Part shown: positions 42,260 through 51,617 of the stretch, piece after piece
Layout: each line of letters begins with the position of its first letter
Numbering within the stretch: the first letter of the stretch is position 1
Source: an uncultured bacterium
Lineage (GTDB): Bacteria; Planctomycetota; UBA1135; GCA-002686595
Reading direction: 5' to 3'
Assembly: GCA_937896235.1 (NCBI GenBank)
Contig: CALBMX010000034.1
Coordinates: forward strand, 62,001 to 126,000
DNA length: 64,000 bases
Notes under the pieces: model-generated
What the model saw: only the letters and a program-made list of their open reading frames with translations
What the model was told of the DNA's origin: nothing
Database searches by the model: none
Translations under genes and position numbers: made by a program

Positions 42260-44770
42260 CTACTGAACGACGCCCTGTAGGAACTCGGTCATTCCTGGCG
42301 CCTTTTGGAACCCGCTCTCTTGGCCGGCTGATTCCGAGACTGGATCCACCACAACAAGCCAAGGATTAGCGACGGACGAGGCCAGTTGCTTTTGCAGTTC
42401 CAGGTTGCGGTCCTTTCGTGGACCATTGGCCCCGTCGGTGTGCAGGCGCACCTCAACAAAGTTGTCCCGAAGAAGTGTGTCAATCGTAGGGTCTGAGAAA
42501 ACACGTTTCTCAAGCACGCGGCAGTTCGCTCAGGTGTAACCCGTGAAGTTGACCAGTAATAATTTGTCCTCGGACAAGGCTAGAGTTTTCGCTCGGTCGT
42601 AGGCCGCCACGTCATTGTCGTCGATGTCTGTTTCATGGAAGCGGTCTTCATCCACGGCCAGCGCGCCGACCCAGTGGTTTGTGTAGCCGGGCAGAAAGGC
42701 CGCCATGATGGTGTCTTTCTCTTGGCCGTAGAGGATGGCGCCCGAATATACCGTGAGGGCAAGGAATCCCAAACCGGCCACCATACGGCCACTGCCGATC
42801 TTGGGTTTCGATCCTGAGCGGCCTTGGCCGACACCAAACAAATAGCCTGCGGTTATCGCAAACATCACAATCCAGATAACAAGAAGAGCCTCGTCTGGCA
42901 TCACCTTACTTTGGATCGCTACGTCCACGTTTGAGAAGAACTTAAACGCGGCCGCCAACTCGACAAAGCCAAGGGTGGTCTTCAGGGTGTTCATCCACTG
43001 ACCACTTGACGGTAGGGATTTTAGCTTTCCTGGGACCATGGATAAAACGGCGAACGGAATAGCCATCGTCAGGCCAAAGGTCCCCATGCCCAAAACGAGA
43101 CGGAAGAGGTCGCCCCCCACTTCACCGGCCTCACCGCCCGAGCTCGCACCGACGCTTAGGATGGCGCCAACGATCGGAGCCGTGCAAGTAAAGGAGGTGA
43201 TGACTAGGGTTGCTCCCATCAGGAACACACCTAACAGCCCGCCCTTCCTCGAAGCTGTTCCGGCCACGTTCATAAGAAAACGGGGAGGCTGCAAGTTGAC
43301 GATGCCGAGCAGCACCATGGCGAAGTACACGAAGAAAATGCCGATGATTAAGTTTGTCGCCCAGTGCGTTGCAAACTGAATGATTGCAGGGCCAACGACA
43401 ACGCCCGTCAATATGAAGATCAGCACAATACCTGCGCCATACGCTAGCGAGAGCCCGATTGGGGCTTTGCCCGATTTGTCAGCTTGCTTGGTGAAGAAGC
43501 TAATCGTGATCGGAATCATCGGGTACGTGCAGGGCATCAGCAAGGTGAAGAGTCCCCCGCCTACGCACAACGCCAAGAAGGCCCAAAGGCTTTGGTCTTC
43601 AGATTCGTCTTCGGGCCAGTCTTCCCCTGACCCCAAACCCGCGGTCTCCAATGCAACGTCGGTTTTCGTAGCGGGCAGGGGCTCCACCTCCGTGGCACCC
43701 TCTTCAAGTGCGACCTCCGCTCCCACGGCAGAGAAGGTCCCGTACATGCTCGAAGCGCCCCGTCCAGCAGTCGAGACTGTTTCGCCATAGAGGATACAAG
43801 TGCCATCGACATCCGAGCAGGTTTGGCCATTGACCTGAGCGCTTAGATCCGTCGGTGCTTCACCTTCAAAGGTGCCCTCGACGGTAAACACAAGGCGGCC
43901 CTCATGAATATAGATCCACGTCGGCTTGCCCTCCAACCCGTACTCTTGCGGGGACTTTTCCGCCTTCGGGAAAACGGGCTTCTCCCAAGTCACGTCGGCA
44001 CCGATCGCGGTCATCTCAACCGAGGTCACCTGGCCGATTGCGTCGGGCGGGCCGAGGTCGTCCGAGTACAGGTGCCAAGTATTCGCGATGTCAATGGTAA
44101 CGACGGCCTGCACCTTGTTCCCGACGATGCGGTGGTTCAAGTTTGCCTTAGCTTTGATGTCCGCCCCAAAGAATTGAAACTCAGGAATGGTGGAAGCTTC
44201 TTCGGCCGAATCGACTTCAACGGCCAAGGCTACAGGACGCAGCTCGCTGGGGAAGTTCGCGAACAACTTGTCTTTTCCAGCACCCCGGCTCATCAAATCC
44301 GATTCGCCGTAAGGGACACACTGACCTGTGGTGTCGGTGCATGTTAGCCCGTCGATACTGGCGAAGACTTCCGCGTCCGCGAGAGCTTCATCATCCCACT
44401 CGCCAAAGGCATAGAGGGTGAGGGTTCCCTCATGGACATAAATCCATGTGGGCTCGTCGAGGCCAAGATCTTGCGGGATCCTATGCGGTTCGGGAAACCA
44501 CGTCTCACTGAAGGTAACCCCCTCGGATTCGAACGAAGCGGTGGTCACCTTCCCGACGGCATCGGGTGGCCCTAGCTCTGAGTGATAGAGGTGCCAGGTC
44601 GGATCCATCTTGATCTCGAGGGCGGCCTCGATGCCCGCGTCCGTCACTCGGTGATAGAGTTTGGCTTGAGCTTTGAGCATTTGAGCCCCCGCCAATCCGG
44701 GCAGGATCAGCAAAGCTACAAGCGCTGGAAGGAATGCGCCAAGAAGGCGAGAAGGTAGTTTGATTTTCAC
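42260..44770 (-). CDS. dsbD: Selenocysteine-containing thiol:disulfide interchange protein DsbD
   Basis: Inner-membrane protein passing electrons from cytosolic thioredoxin to periplasmic partners. Read through UGA 42530-42532 as selenocysteine, it has 836 residues; a normal gene call would stop at 746 and give a separate 85-residue fragment at 42260-42517. Order: signal peptide (1-29); two DsbD-alpha domains, each with a Cys pair (Cys144/Cys151 and Cys318/Cys325); eight-span beta domain (about 395-690) with Cys414 (LMPCTYPM) and Cys529 (TSFTCTAP); then a thioredoxin-like gamma domain, VNFTGYT-Sec747-AN-Cys750-RVLEKRVFSDP. The Sec occupies the first Cys of CXXC. A hairpin fitting a SECIS follows at 42494-42512. 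The alternative is a nonsense mutation or sequence error. Confidence 0.85.
42494..42512 (-). promoter_or_regulatory. Putative bacterial SECIS element
   Basis: Minus-strand TGAGAAA-CGTGT-TTTCTCA is a perfect seven-base-pair stem with a five-base loop. Its loop has G at position two, and 24 bases separate it from the UGA. Published bacterial SECIS rules (stem of at least four pairs, G within the first two loop bases, 16-37 bases from UGA to loop) are met. It lies within the coding sequence, as bacterial SECIS elements do, and would bind SelB with tRNA-Sec. Confidence 0.75.
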
Positions 44771-44831
44771 TTGGGGTGTTCTGCTAAAGGGCTCAAATGC
44801 TGCGCGGCGCGCTGCTTCTGCGTAGAGGAGT

Positions 44832-45836
44832 CTAGTCGGTTTTCACTTCATGCGAGGAATAAGCTTTGTCTTGGCCAGCGGTACCTGTTGCCGGAGGGGC
44901 GCTCCCGAAAAGGTCACCCGCTAGGCCACCCGCCCCATCACACGGGTTCATGTGAACATGCACGCCCGTCACCAGGGATTCCGAGAGCTGGATCGCATCT
45001 TCGACCCGGTGGGCGATGGTGTGGCCTTGAGATACGGACTGTTGACCATCAATGTTGATCTCTAAGTCGACTCGAACGTCTGATCCCAGGGGGTGAATAC
45101 GTACGTTTTTCACACCCCGAACGCCCTCAACACCTCGGGCGATCTCTGCGATCCTAAAGCGCATCTGCGGGTCGGCGACGCGATCCATCAAGACGTCGAA
45201 CCCCGTTCGAACGCTGCCAAAGCCCATCATGATGATCAACACACCGATCACGCCCGCCACGAGGCCCTCAAATGCGGGATACCCCATCGCACGTGCGCCG
45301 ATAGCCGCCAACACAACCGTACTCGACAGGGCGTCACCCAAATTGTCCCAGGTTAGCGCCCGCAAACTGATCGATCCGATCGCCTTCGCTGCACTGCCTG
45401 TCACCGTGGCCAAGCCTAGGTTGATCAAGATCGAGACCAGCGCGACGCTCATGGCGAGGGTTTCCCCCCCCTCCCGAATCGCCTCGGTCTCCCCCATCAG
45501 GGCCTTCCAGGAGACTCCCGCGCCACCGACAACCAAAACCAGTCCGACAAAAAGGCCCGCGAGAGCCTCCAAGTTGCCGTGGCCGTAGTGGTGGTCATCA
45601 TCCGCAGGCACTGCCCCCCATTTGAAGCCGACCCAAGCGACCGCGCTCGAAATCGAGTCCGCCGCCGAGTGCCAACCATCCGCTATCAAAGCGGGCGATC
45701 CAAACAAGACGCCAACCCCCAGCTTCATGGCAGCCAGCAGGCTATTGGCGACCAAACTCAGCCGAAAGGCTTGGCGGCCAATTCCTTCACCCAGCTCGGT
45801 TTCTGAGGTCGTATTTATCTTTGTATCCGTATTCAT
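44832..45836 (-). CDS. Cation diffusion facilitator (metal efflux) protein
   Basis: Inner-membrane metal/proton antiporter of 334 residues with six spans. The metal site motif in span 2 is ALIADGWHSAADS, and the span 5 region reads LTWDNLGDALSSTVV, giving the HxxxD/DxxxD-type ligands of zinc/iron CDF proteins. A His-rich loop (DDDHHYGHGNLEALAGL) follows span 3's approach. The C-terminal cytosolic ferredoxin-like domain (about 220-300) is present. It lies 61 bases ahead of dsbD on the same strand and could share its transcript. Zinc or iron are the likeliest substrates. Confidence 0.85.
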   Translation of the reverse strand: MNTDTKINTTSETELGEGIGRQAFRLSLVANSLLAAMKLGVGVLFGSPALIADGWHSAADSISSAVAWVGFKWGAVPADDDHHYGHGNLEALAGLFVGLVLVVGGAGVSWKALMGETEAIREGGETLAMSVALVSILINLGLATVTGSAAKAIGSISLRALTWDNLGDALSSTVVLAAIGARAMGYPAFEGLVAGVIGVLIIMMGFGSVRTGFDVLMDRVADPQMRFRIAEIARGVEGVRGVKNVRIHPLGSDVRVDLEINIDGQQSVSQGHTIAHRVEDAIQLSESLVTGVHVHMNPCDGAGGLAGDLFGSAPPATGTAGQDKAYSSHEVKTD

Positions 45837-45924
45837 TAACGCAATTGGTCCTTGTGGCCCGATGCAGACCCCCCCACTCTAACTTCCCGCCCCGCGTCAT
45901 TCTCCACCAACACCCGATTCGAAC

Positions 45925-46539
45925 ATGCTGCGCCTCCACTTTCGCCAAGCGGCCCTCTCTCTAGCCGGCCTTTCCCTCGTCACCGCGCTTGCTTCTTGGG
46001 ATGGAACCTTTGGGAACCCCCAGGACCCCGCGACTCCAGCCACCGAAGATCTGGGGCAAGAGGTCGACCCCTTGGCCCCGAAGGGCTGGACGATCGACGA
46101 GAAGTGGCGGCCCCTTCTTGGAACTTGGACCTTGCTGAACTTTGTCCACCCTGTCGAGATCATGGACGCCGATTCGATTCGCGGCTATCTGACGATTAGT
46201 GAAGGCTTCATGACCATGATCATCCATGCGCGGCCCATGGCTGGCGTAAATGAAACGGCGTTCCCAGATCATCTCGCTCAAGCGGGCCTTCACCGCTGGC
46301 GTATCGAGAGGGACGACATCATGCAGCTAGCGACGGTCATGGGGCACAGCAACTTCGGCTACGAGCTGGAATGGGAGAAACCGAACGAGCCCCGCGAGTT
46401 CCGCCTCGAGCTCGACAAGGATGTTCTCTCGCTTACTCGGCCTGATTTTTCGGTACTCACCTTCCGCCGCGTGACCAGCATGGAGTTCCCCCAACAGGCG
46501 CTCGATCGCATGCGCGAGATGCACAGTACCGGCGACTGA
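45925..46539 (+). CDS. Secreted lipocalin-like protein of unknown function
   Basis: A 204-residue protein with a signal peptide (about 1-25, ALSLAGLSLVTALAS). The mature domain opens with KWRPLLGTWTLLNFVHP, which is the GxW start of lipocalin-like beta-barrels, followed by alternating hydrophobic strands and a C-terminal helix (FPQQALDRMREMH). No specific family recognised and no ligand can be guessed. It stands alone, divergent from the cation efflux gene. Confidence 0.6.
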   Translation: MLRLHFRQAALSLAGLSLVTALASWDGTFGNPQDPATPATEDLGQEVDPLAPKGWTIDEKWRPLLGTWTLLNFVHPVEIMDADSIRGYLTISEGFMTMIIHARPMAGVNETAFPDHLAQAGLHRWRIERDDIMQLATVMGHSNFGYELEWEKPNEPREFRLELDKDVLSLTRPDFSVLTFRRVTSMEFPQQALDRMREMHSTGD

Positions 46540-46556
46540 TCCTCGGATTGAGATAT

Positions 46557-46596
46557 GAAACGAGGGCGCCCGATTTGCATCGGGCGCCCTCGTTTC
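46557..46596. terminator. Strong bidirectional terminator
   Basis: GAAACGAGGGCGCCCGAT and its exact complement form an 18-base-pair stem around a TTGC loop. It sits between the convergent lipocalin-like and nrdJ genes and is followed by T-rich sequence. It probably ends both transcripts. Confidence 0.85.
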
Positions 46597-46615
46597 GTTT
46601 CGCTAACGCTCTAAC

Positions 46616-49096
46616 CTAGCACTGGCTATAACCACAGCCGTAGCACTTAGCACACCCCTCTTCGAAGGCCAAGGCGGACTCGCACTGCGGGCACTTCAGC
46701 TTGAAGCGCTCGGCACCTTTTGGGCCCCCCTGACTTCCGGGAGGAGCGGGGTTGCTGGTCTTTCCCATGTCGACTTCAGACGAGTCCACAAGGCCGAGGA
46801 GTAGAGCCTCTAAGCCAAACTTATCACGTGCCGAAACGTAGCGACGGAGGGCGACGGCTAGACCATCGGCGAGTGACATGATGCGACCGTCTTTCGTCGG
46901 AACCGTCAGGCTCGAACCGATTCCGCTCAACTGCTTCATCGCCAGCTCAAGGCTGCCGTTCGAGCGTAGCCACAAGGAGAGCATCCGACAGATCGCCTCT
47001 AGATCAGAGTTCGCCACGTCGCCACCTTTGCCCAGCTGGGCAAAGACCTCGCGGGCACGACCCGAGCGAGGGTCGACACTCACCTTCACATGCATGTTTC
47101 CAAACGGAGTCGCTTGACGAATCCGCAGGCTAGGCATGATCTCGGGCAGGCGGACGGGAATGGGGTCTTTTACAACGGTCTCCGCCGCTGGCACACTCTG
47201 TCCAGCCACCGGAGTGCTTTTAGACTTGAGTGTCATGGGCTGCATCTCGCGGCAACCATCGCGATAGACCGTGATGCCGTTGATGTCGAGGGCCATAGCC
47301 AACTCGTAGATCTCCTTCACGTCATTGACCGTCGCATCGTGAGGGAAGTTGATCGTCTTCGAAATCGACGCGTCGCAGTGGCGTTGGAAAGCTGCCTGCA
47401 TGCGCGTATGCCAGTACGGCGTGATGTCGTGAGCCGTAACGAAGACCCGCTTCGTCTCATCGGAAACCCCGTCGATGTGGGCGATCGTGCCCTCTTCAAT
47501 GATGCGGTCGATCATCGACTCTGTATGGAAGCCCTCTTCGCGCGCCTTCTCGTCGAAGACGTAGTTGACCTCCTTGAGGACCGTAGGCTTGCCATTGGAG
47601 TCCTTCATGATCTGACGAACAAACGCCAAGGAGAACATGGGCTCGATACCACCGGAGCAGTCGGCGATGATTGAGATGGTTCCTGTTGGCGCGACGGTGG
47701 TCGTGTAGGAGTTGCGGAGACGCACGCCCTGCGCTTCCCAATCCGAGCCTTCCCAAGCCGGGAACACACCGCGCTCTTCCGCCAGCATTTCGCTAGCCTT
47801 GTGCGATTCGATTTCCAAGATTCGCATGATCTCTTCGCCGAAGGAGCAACCCTCTTCCGAGTTGTAAGCAATGCCCAACTTGAAGAGTGAGTCCGCAAAT
47901 CCCATCACGCCGAGCCCAATACGGCGAGTCGTTTTGGACATCTGGTCAATCGCGGGAAGTGGGTACTTGTTGACCTCGATCACGTTGTCTAGGAAGCGCG
48001 TCGAGGTATGAATCGTCGCCTTAAGTCCCTCCCAGTCGAAGGTGCATGGTTCGCCGCTGTTCGCGCCCGCCCGAACGAAACGCCCGAGGTTGATGGAGCC
48101 CAAGTTGCACGAGTCGTAGGGGTGCAGGGGCTGCTCGCCGCAAGGGTTGGTAGCTTCGATCAGACCGATATTTTTAATCGGGTTCTTCTCGTTGATCCTG
48201 TCGATGAAGATGACACCCGGCTCACCCGTGCGGTGCGCGTGCTCAATAATCGTCTCCCAAAGTTCGCCAACCGTCCAGAACTCGCCGGTCCCAACATCTT
48301 CGCTGTTTCGCTTTTCCAGCTTGGCCCACTCTTTCGTACGCGGGTTGTGAACTTGGTGAATCGCTGTCGGATCGGAGCGCAGCTCGTCCATGAAGCGATT
48401 GGTGATCGCAACAGAGATGTTGTAGTTCGTAAGCTGCGTCAGGTCGTCCTTGACGTGAATGAAGAGGTCGATGTCGGGGTGATCCACCCGAAGCATCCCC
48501 ATGTTCGCGCCACGGCGGAATGCGCCCTGTTGGATCGCCTCGGTAGCCTTGGAGAAGACCTGGATGAAGGACATCGGTCCCTCCGTGGTTCCGCCAGAGC
48601 TCGTGACCAGATCGCCACGGGGACGAAGCCGTGAGAAGCTAAATCCCGTGCCGCCACCGGACTTTTGGATCAGCGCCGTAGCCTTGATCGAGTCGAAAAT
48701 CCCCTCGATGGAGTCTTCGACGGGAAGTACGAAACAGGCGCTGAGCATGCCCATCGCGCGCCCCGCATTCATGAGCGTTGGGCTGTTGGGCATAAAGAGG
48801 CGCTTGGCCATCAGCTCGTAGAACTCGCCCGCGATCGCCAATGTTTTGGCTGGCGACGCCCCAGGGAAGGCCTGTTCAGCCTTTGCGATGTGGGTTGCAA
48901 CTCTCCAGAACAGCTGACGAGGAGTTTCGAGCAGCTTGCCGGTCGCTCCGTCCTTTCGCAAATAACGACGACTGAGCACTTCAATCGCGTTGTTTGTCAG
49001 GCTCGGATTCGGGAGATTTGCGGGTGGGTCAATATGGGTGAGGGCGGCGTGAGGCTCCATGGCTGCGTTTTCCATGGTTTCACCGGCGGTTTCCAT
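46616..49096 (-). CDS. nrdJ: Adenosylcobalamin-dependent ribonucleotide reductase (class II)
   Basis: Oxygen-independent class II reductase making deoxyribonucleotides with coenzyme B12, about 826 residues from ATG 49096. Body motifs: SGGGTGFSFSRLRPRGDLV, the active-site region EATNPCGEQPLHPYDSCNLGSINLGRF, and SYTTTVAPTGTISIIADCSGGIEPMFSLAFVR. The C-terminus ends in a four-Cys zinc-ribbon/redox tail (CPQCESALAFEEGCAKCYGCGYSQC), as in the NrdJ-Z group. The frame extends 52 codons upstream without homology, and ATG 49075 is also possible. No NrdA/B gene is nearby. Confidence 0.93.
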   Translation of the reverse strand: METAGETMENAAMEPHAALTHIDPPANLPNPSLTNNAIEVLSRRYLRKDGATGKLLETPRQLFWRVATHIAKAEQAFPGASPAKTLAIAGEFYELMAKRLFMPNSPTLMNAGRAMGMLSACFVLPVEDSIEGIFDSIKATALIQKSGGGTGFSFSRLRPRGDLVTSSGGTTEGPMSFIQVFSKATEAIQQGAFRRGANMGMLRVDHPDIDLFIHVKDDLTQLTNYNISVAITNRFMDELRSDPTAIHQVHNPRTKEWAKLEKRNSEDVGTGEFWTVGELWETIIEHAHRTGEPGVIFIDRINEKNPIKNIGLIEATNPCGEQPLHPYDSCNLGSINLGRFVRAGANSGEPCTFDWEGLKATIHTSTRFLDNVIEVNKYPLPAIDQMSKTTRRIGLGVMGFADSLFKLGIAYNSEEGCSFGEEIMRILEIESHKASEMLAEERGVFPAWEGSDWEAQGVRLRNSYTTTVAPTGTISIIADCSGGIEPMFSLAFVRQIMKDSNGKPTVLKEVNYVFDEKAREEGFHTESMIDRIIEEGTIAHIDGVSDETKRVFVTAHDITPYWHTRMQAAFQRHCDASISKTINFPHDATVNDVKEIYELAMALDINGITVYRDGCREMQPMTLKSKSTPVAGQSVPAAETVVKDPIPVRLPEIMPSLRIRQATPFGNMHVKVSVDPRSGRAREVFAQLGKGGDVANSDLEAICRMLSLWLRSNGSLELAMKQLSGIGSSLTVPTKDGRIMSLADGLAVALRRYVSARDKFGLEALLLGLVDSSEVDMGKTSNPAPPGSQGGPKGAERFKLKCPQCESALAFEEGCAKCYGCGYSQC

Positions 49097-49400
49097 CGTG
49101 TTCAAGGCTGCTCTATCCTGGCTTGAAGGGGGTTGTTTGGAAGAGACACTTGGACAGCCGTCAAGGGAGCAGTTGGGACGTAATCCCTTGATAGCTAACA
49201 AGTTAGGTAAGAATAACGCGACCAAGTGCAACCCGGAACACGCAGACCCCATGATTTACCTAGGGGATGGGGTTCGCAAGACAATTACCAAAGGGTATCC
49301 GCTAGATGTTGTGGGTACGGGACTTAGGTCTCTTCCGCCTATCGGAACGAGGCCTGCTGGGGTCCTCTCGGGCCCAGCACCACGGGCGAGAAATGCACCG
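49097..49400. other. Upstream region of nrdJ
   Basis: This 304-base gap between nrdJ and murJ has no convincing gene. On the minus strand CCACAACATCTAGCGG (49299-49314) matches the conserved core (CwA-A-T-T-w-G) of the NrdR repressor box, but a second box about 31 bases away, which NrdR normally needs, is missing. No B12 riboswitch was recognised. Confidence 0.3.
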
Positions 49401-51158
49401 CTACCTTTTGGAGATACGCGCGCGCAGGGCGGCCAACTCCGGTGCCTTGGTCAGAATGGACAGCGCCAAATAGCTCAAAGTACCCGCCAAAAACGCTGCG
49501 AAGAGGGAGACAATCCCACGGACCGTACTCCCAAGTGTGTTTGCGAGCGCGGCCTCGACGGCACTGTGGGCTCCCAGGGCGAATCCACCCGCAATCAAAG
49601 AGGCTACCAACATCAAAGCAAGGCGCTGGGCCCACATCCTTGCGCCAAGGGAATCGGACCCCGCCAAGCGCTTGCTGAGCCCTGGGGTAAGCAGGGCCAA
49701 GTTGCCCCAAGTGCTAATCGCCGTGCCTAGCGCTAGCCCCTCGACATCCATCTTCAACACAAATAGGAAGGTGAAATTGAGGACGATATTGGTCATGAGC
49801 ATGAGGCTTGAGACAACCACCGGCGTCCGGTAGTCATCCAGCGCGTAGTAGGCACGTGTCATCAGAAGAACTGCGCCTGCTGGCAGCAGGGCCAACGCCA
49901 ACATCGAGAGGGCACCCGCGACCCGTGCCGTTCCATTCGCGTCAAAAGCTCCATGCTCGAACACGAGTCTAGCCATGGGTGTTGCCAACAAGAAAAGTCC
50001 GCAACTGGCGGGCAAGGCGAGAAACGCGACCCCCAGCTGAGTCTTGTCGAGCACGCCGCGAAGACCGTTGAAATCACGGCGGTGCCCGAGCTGCTTGAGG
50101 CGCGGAAAGACCGAGTTCATGGCGGCAATCGCGATGAGCGCCAGGGGAAACTGTTGGATGCGATTCGCGTAGTAGTGCGACGTTGGACCTCCATCCGGAA
50201 GCCACTCGGCCATCAGTCCGTCAACCATCACATTGATCTGGTACACGGCCGCACCAAACGCGAGCGGCAAGGCGGTCAGAAGAACGGTGCGAGCCGAGGG
50301 CCCACCGGGGGCACGTTTAACTTTGGGAGCACCCCGGAAACCAAGCTTTCGCAGTGGCCCAAGTTGGCAGGCAAGCTGTAGGAAGCCCGCCACAAGGACT
50401 CCCCATGCCAACACACGTGTCATGGCCATGTGCCGGGTGTACTCCGCTGCCGTTAGTGCTCCCGATCCAGAGCCCGCCAGCAAGCCAGGCTCTAACTCGA
50501 GCGCGGGGGAGCCGGGGGCAAATTTAATACCGATCAAGACAAGCGACAGAATCCAAGCGACATTCAAAAGGACCGGACCCACGCATGGCATCAAATAATG
50601 CCCGCGTACATTCAGCGCGCCACCAATCAAAGCGGATAGGCAAATCAAAATCACGAACGGTGCGAGCCTAATCGTAAGCTCAAGTACGGGGCCTGGGTCC
50701 TTCCCCAAGAGCACCTCCAAACCCTGCGCGGAGACGAAGTTTGGCAGGAGGTACGCCATGGCCATGACGACGGCGCACAGGACAGACAAGGTTCCCGCAG
50801 CCAAGCGCATCGTGCCCCAAAAGAGATTGGCACCGGCAGCCTCGCCTTCGTCTTCGTCCACCTCGGTAAGGCGAGCGACCAGGGAGGTGGATAACGCACC
50901 TTCGCCTAGAAAACGACGGAATAAATTCGGTACGCGCCACGCGGTCAGGAAGGCGTCAAAAATCGGGGAGGTCGCTCCAAAAATCGAAGCGGAAAGCATC
51001 TCGCGAATAAAGCCAAGGATCCGACTACCGAACGTCAACCCCGACACGAGAAAGGTACGGCCAAGCAAGTTGGAGTGCCGCTCCGTCAAGCCCTTGTGAC
51101 GAGATCCGGAAGTAGAGTCATCAACTTCCGGATCTCGAATGGCGCGTTCCTTATTCAA
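49401..51158 (-). CDS. murJ: Lipid II flippase MurJ
   Basis: Inner-membrane flippase for peptidoglycan precursor, 585 residues with 14 spans. The first conserved block is GLTFGSRILGFIREMLSASIFGATSPIFDAFLTAWRVPNLFRRFLGEGALSTSLVARL, with the Arg and Glu residues typical of MurJ. FPLALIAIAAMNSVFPRLKQL is the second. It begins 15 bases after yqeY and is the third gene of the gyrA-yqeY-murJ unit. The usual place for MurJ in other bacteria is scattered, so this linkage is a local trait. Confidence 0.93.
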   Translation of the reverse strand: MNKERAIRDPEVDDSTSGSRHKGLTERHSNLLGRTFLVSGLTFGSRILGFIREMLSASIFGATSPIFDAFLTAWRVPNLFRRFLGEGALSTSLVARLTEVDEDEGEAAGANLFWGTMRLAAGTLSVLCAVVMAMAYLLPNFVSAQGLEVLLGKDPGPVLELTIRLAPFVILICLSALIGGALNVRGHYLMPCVGPVLLNVAWILSLVLIGIKFAPGSPALELEPGLLAGSGSGALTAAEYTRHMAMTRVLAWGVLVAGFLQLACQLGPLRKLGFRGAPKVKRAPGGPSARTVLLTALPLAFGAAVYQINVMVDGLMAEWLPDGGPTSHYYANRIQQFPLALIAIAAMNSVFPRLKQLGHRRDFNGLRGVLDKTQLGVAFLALPASCGLFLLATPMARLVFEHGAFDANGTARVAGALSMLALALLPAGAVLLMTRAYYALDDYRTPVVVSSLMLMTNIVLNFTFLFVLKMDVEGLALGTAISTWGNLALLTPGLSKRLAGSDSLGARMWAQRLALMLVASLIAGGFALGAHSAVEAALANTLGSTVRGIVSLFAAFLAGTLSYLALSILTKAPELAALRARISKR

Positions 51159-51173
51159 TCGAAAGGCTGTGGG

Positions 51174-51617
51174 TCAGCTGAGTAGTTCGCCCGTTATTCG
51201 CGAGACGATTTTCCCATCTGCGGCGCCTTGATGAGTTGCAAGTACATGCTTCATCACTTTCCCCATATCGCGCTTCGACTCGGCGCCGACCGCCGCGATA
51301 GCGTCCACAACAATCGCGCGAAGCTCCACTTCGGTAAGTGCCTTCGGGAGGTACTTCTCAAGAACTGCAAGCTCTTCGCGTTCGATGGAGGCGAGGTCCT
51401 CTCGGCCCGCACCCTCGTACTGCTCAAGTGAGTCCTTGCGGGTCTTTACCGCTCGAAGAACGCACGCCTGAACATCTTCATCTTGCAGCTCGCGGCCGAG
51501 CTCGATCTTCAGGTTTTTGGTACCTGCCAAGAGCATCCGAAGTGTGTCCCGCGTCCGCGTATCCTTGGCGAACATGGCCGTCTTAACGTCGGCGCTCAGA
51601 GTTTCGAGAAGGCTCAT
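51174..51617 (-). CDS. yqeY: GatB/YqeY domain protein
   Basis: Small cytosolic protein of 147 residues homologous to the C-terminal part of the GatB amidotransferase subunit. Motifs: [53 protein letters not shown], and [49 protein letters not shown]. Function outside amidotransferase context is not established; a tRNA-linked role is often proposed. Its ATG overlaps the gyrA TGA (ATGA), so it is translationally coupled to gyrase. Confidence 0.92.
   Translation of the reverse strand: MSLLETLSADVKTAMFAKDTRTRDTLRMLLAGTKNLKIELGRELQDEDVQACVLRAVKTRKDSLEQYEGAGREDLASIEREELAVLEKYLPKALTEVELRAIVVDAIAAVGAESKRDMGKVMKHVLATHQGAADGKIVSRITGELLS

Noticed and set aside
42260-42517. A separate 85-residue gene downstream of a truncated dsbD
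   Set aside because: It is in frame with dsbD, begins inside the CXXC region and continues the thioredoxin fold, so it is the C-terminal part of one gene read through UGA.
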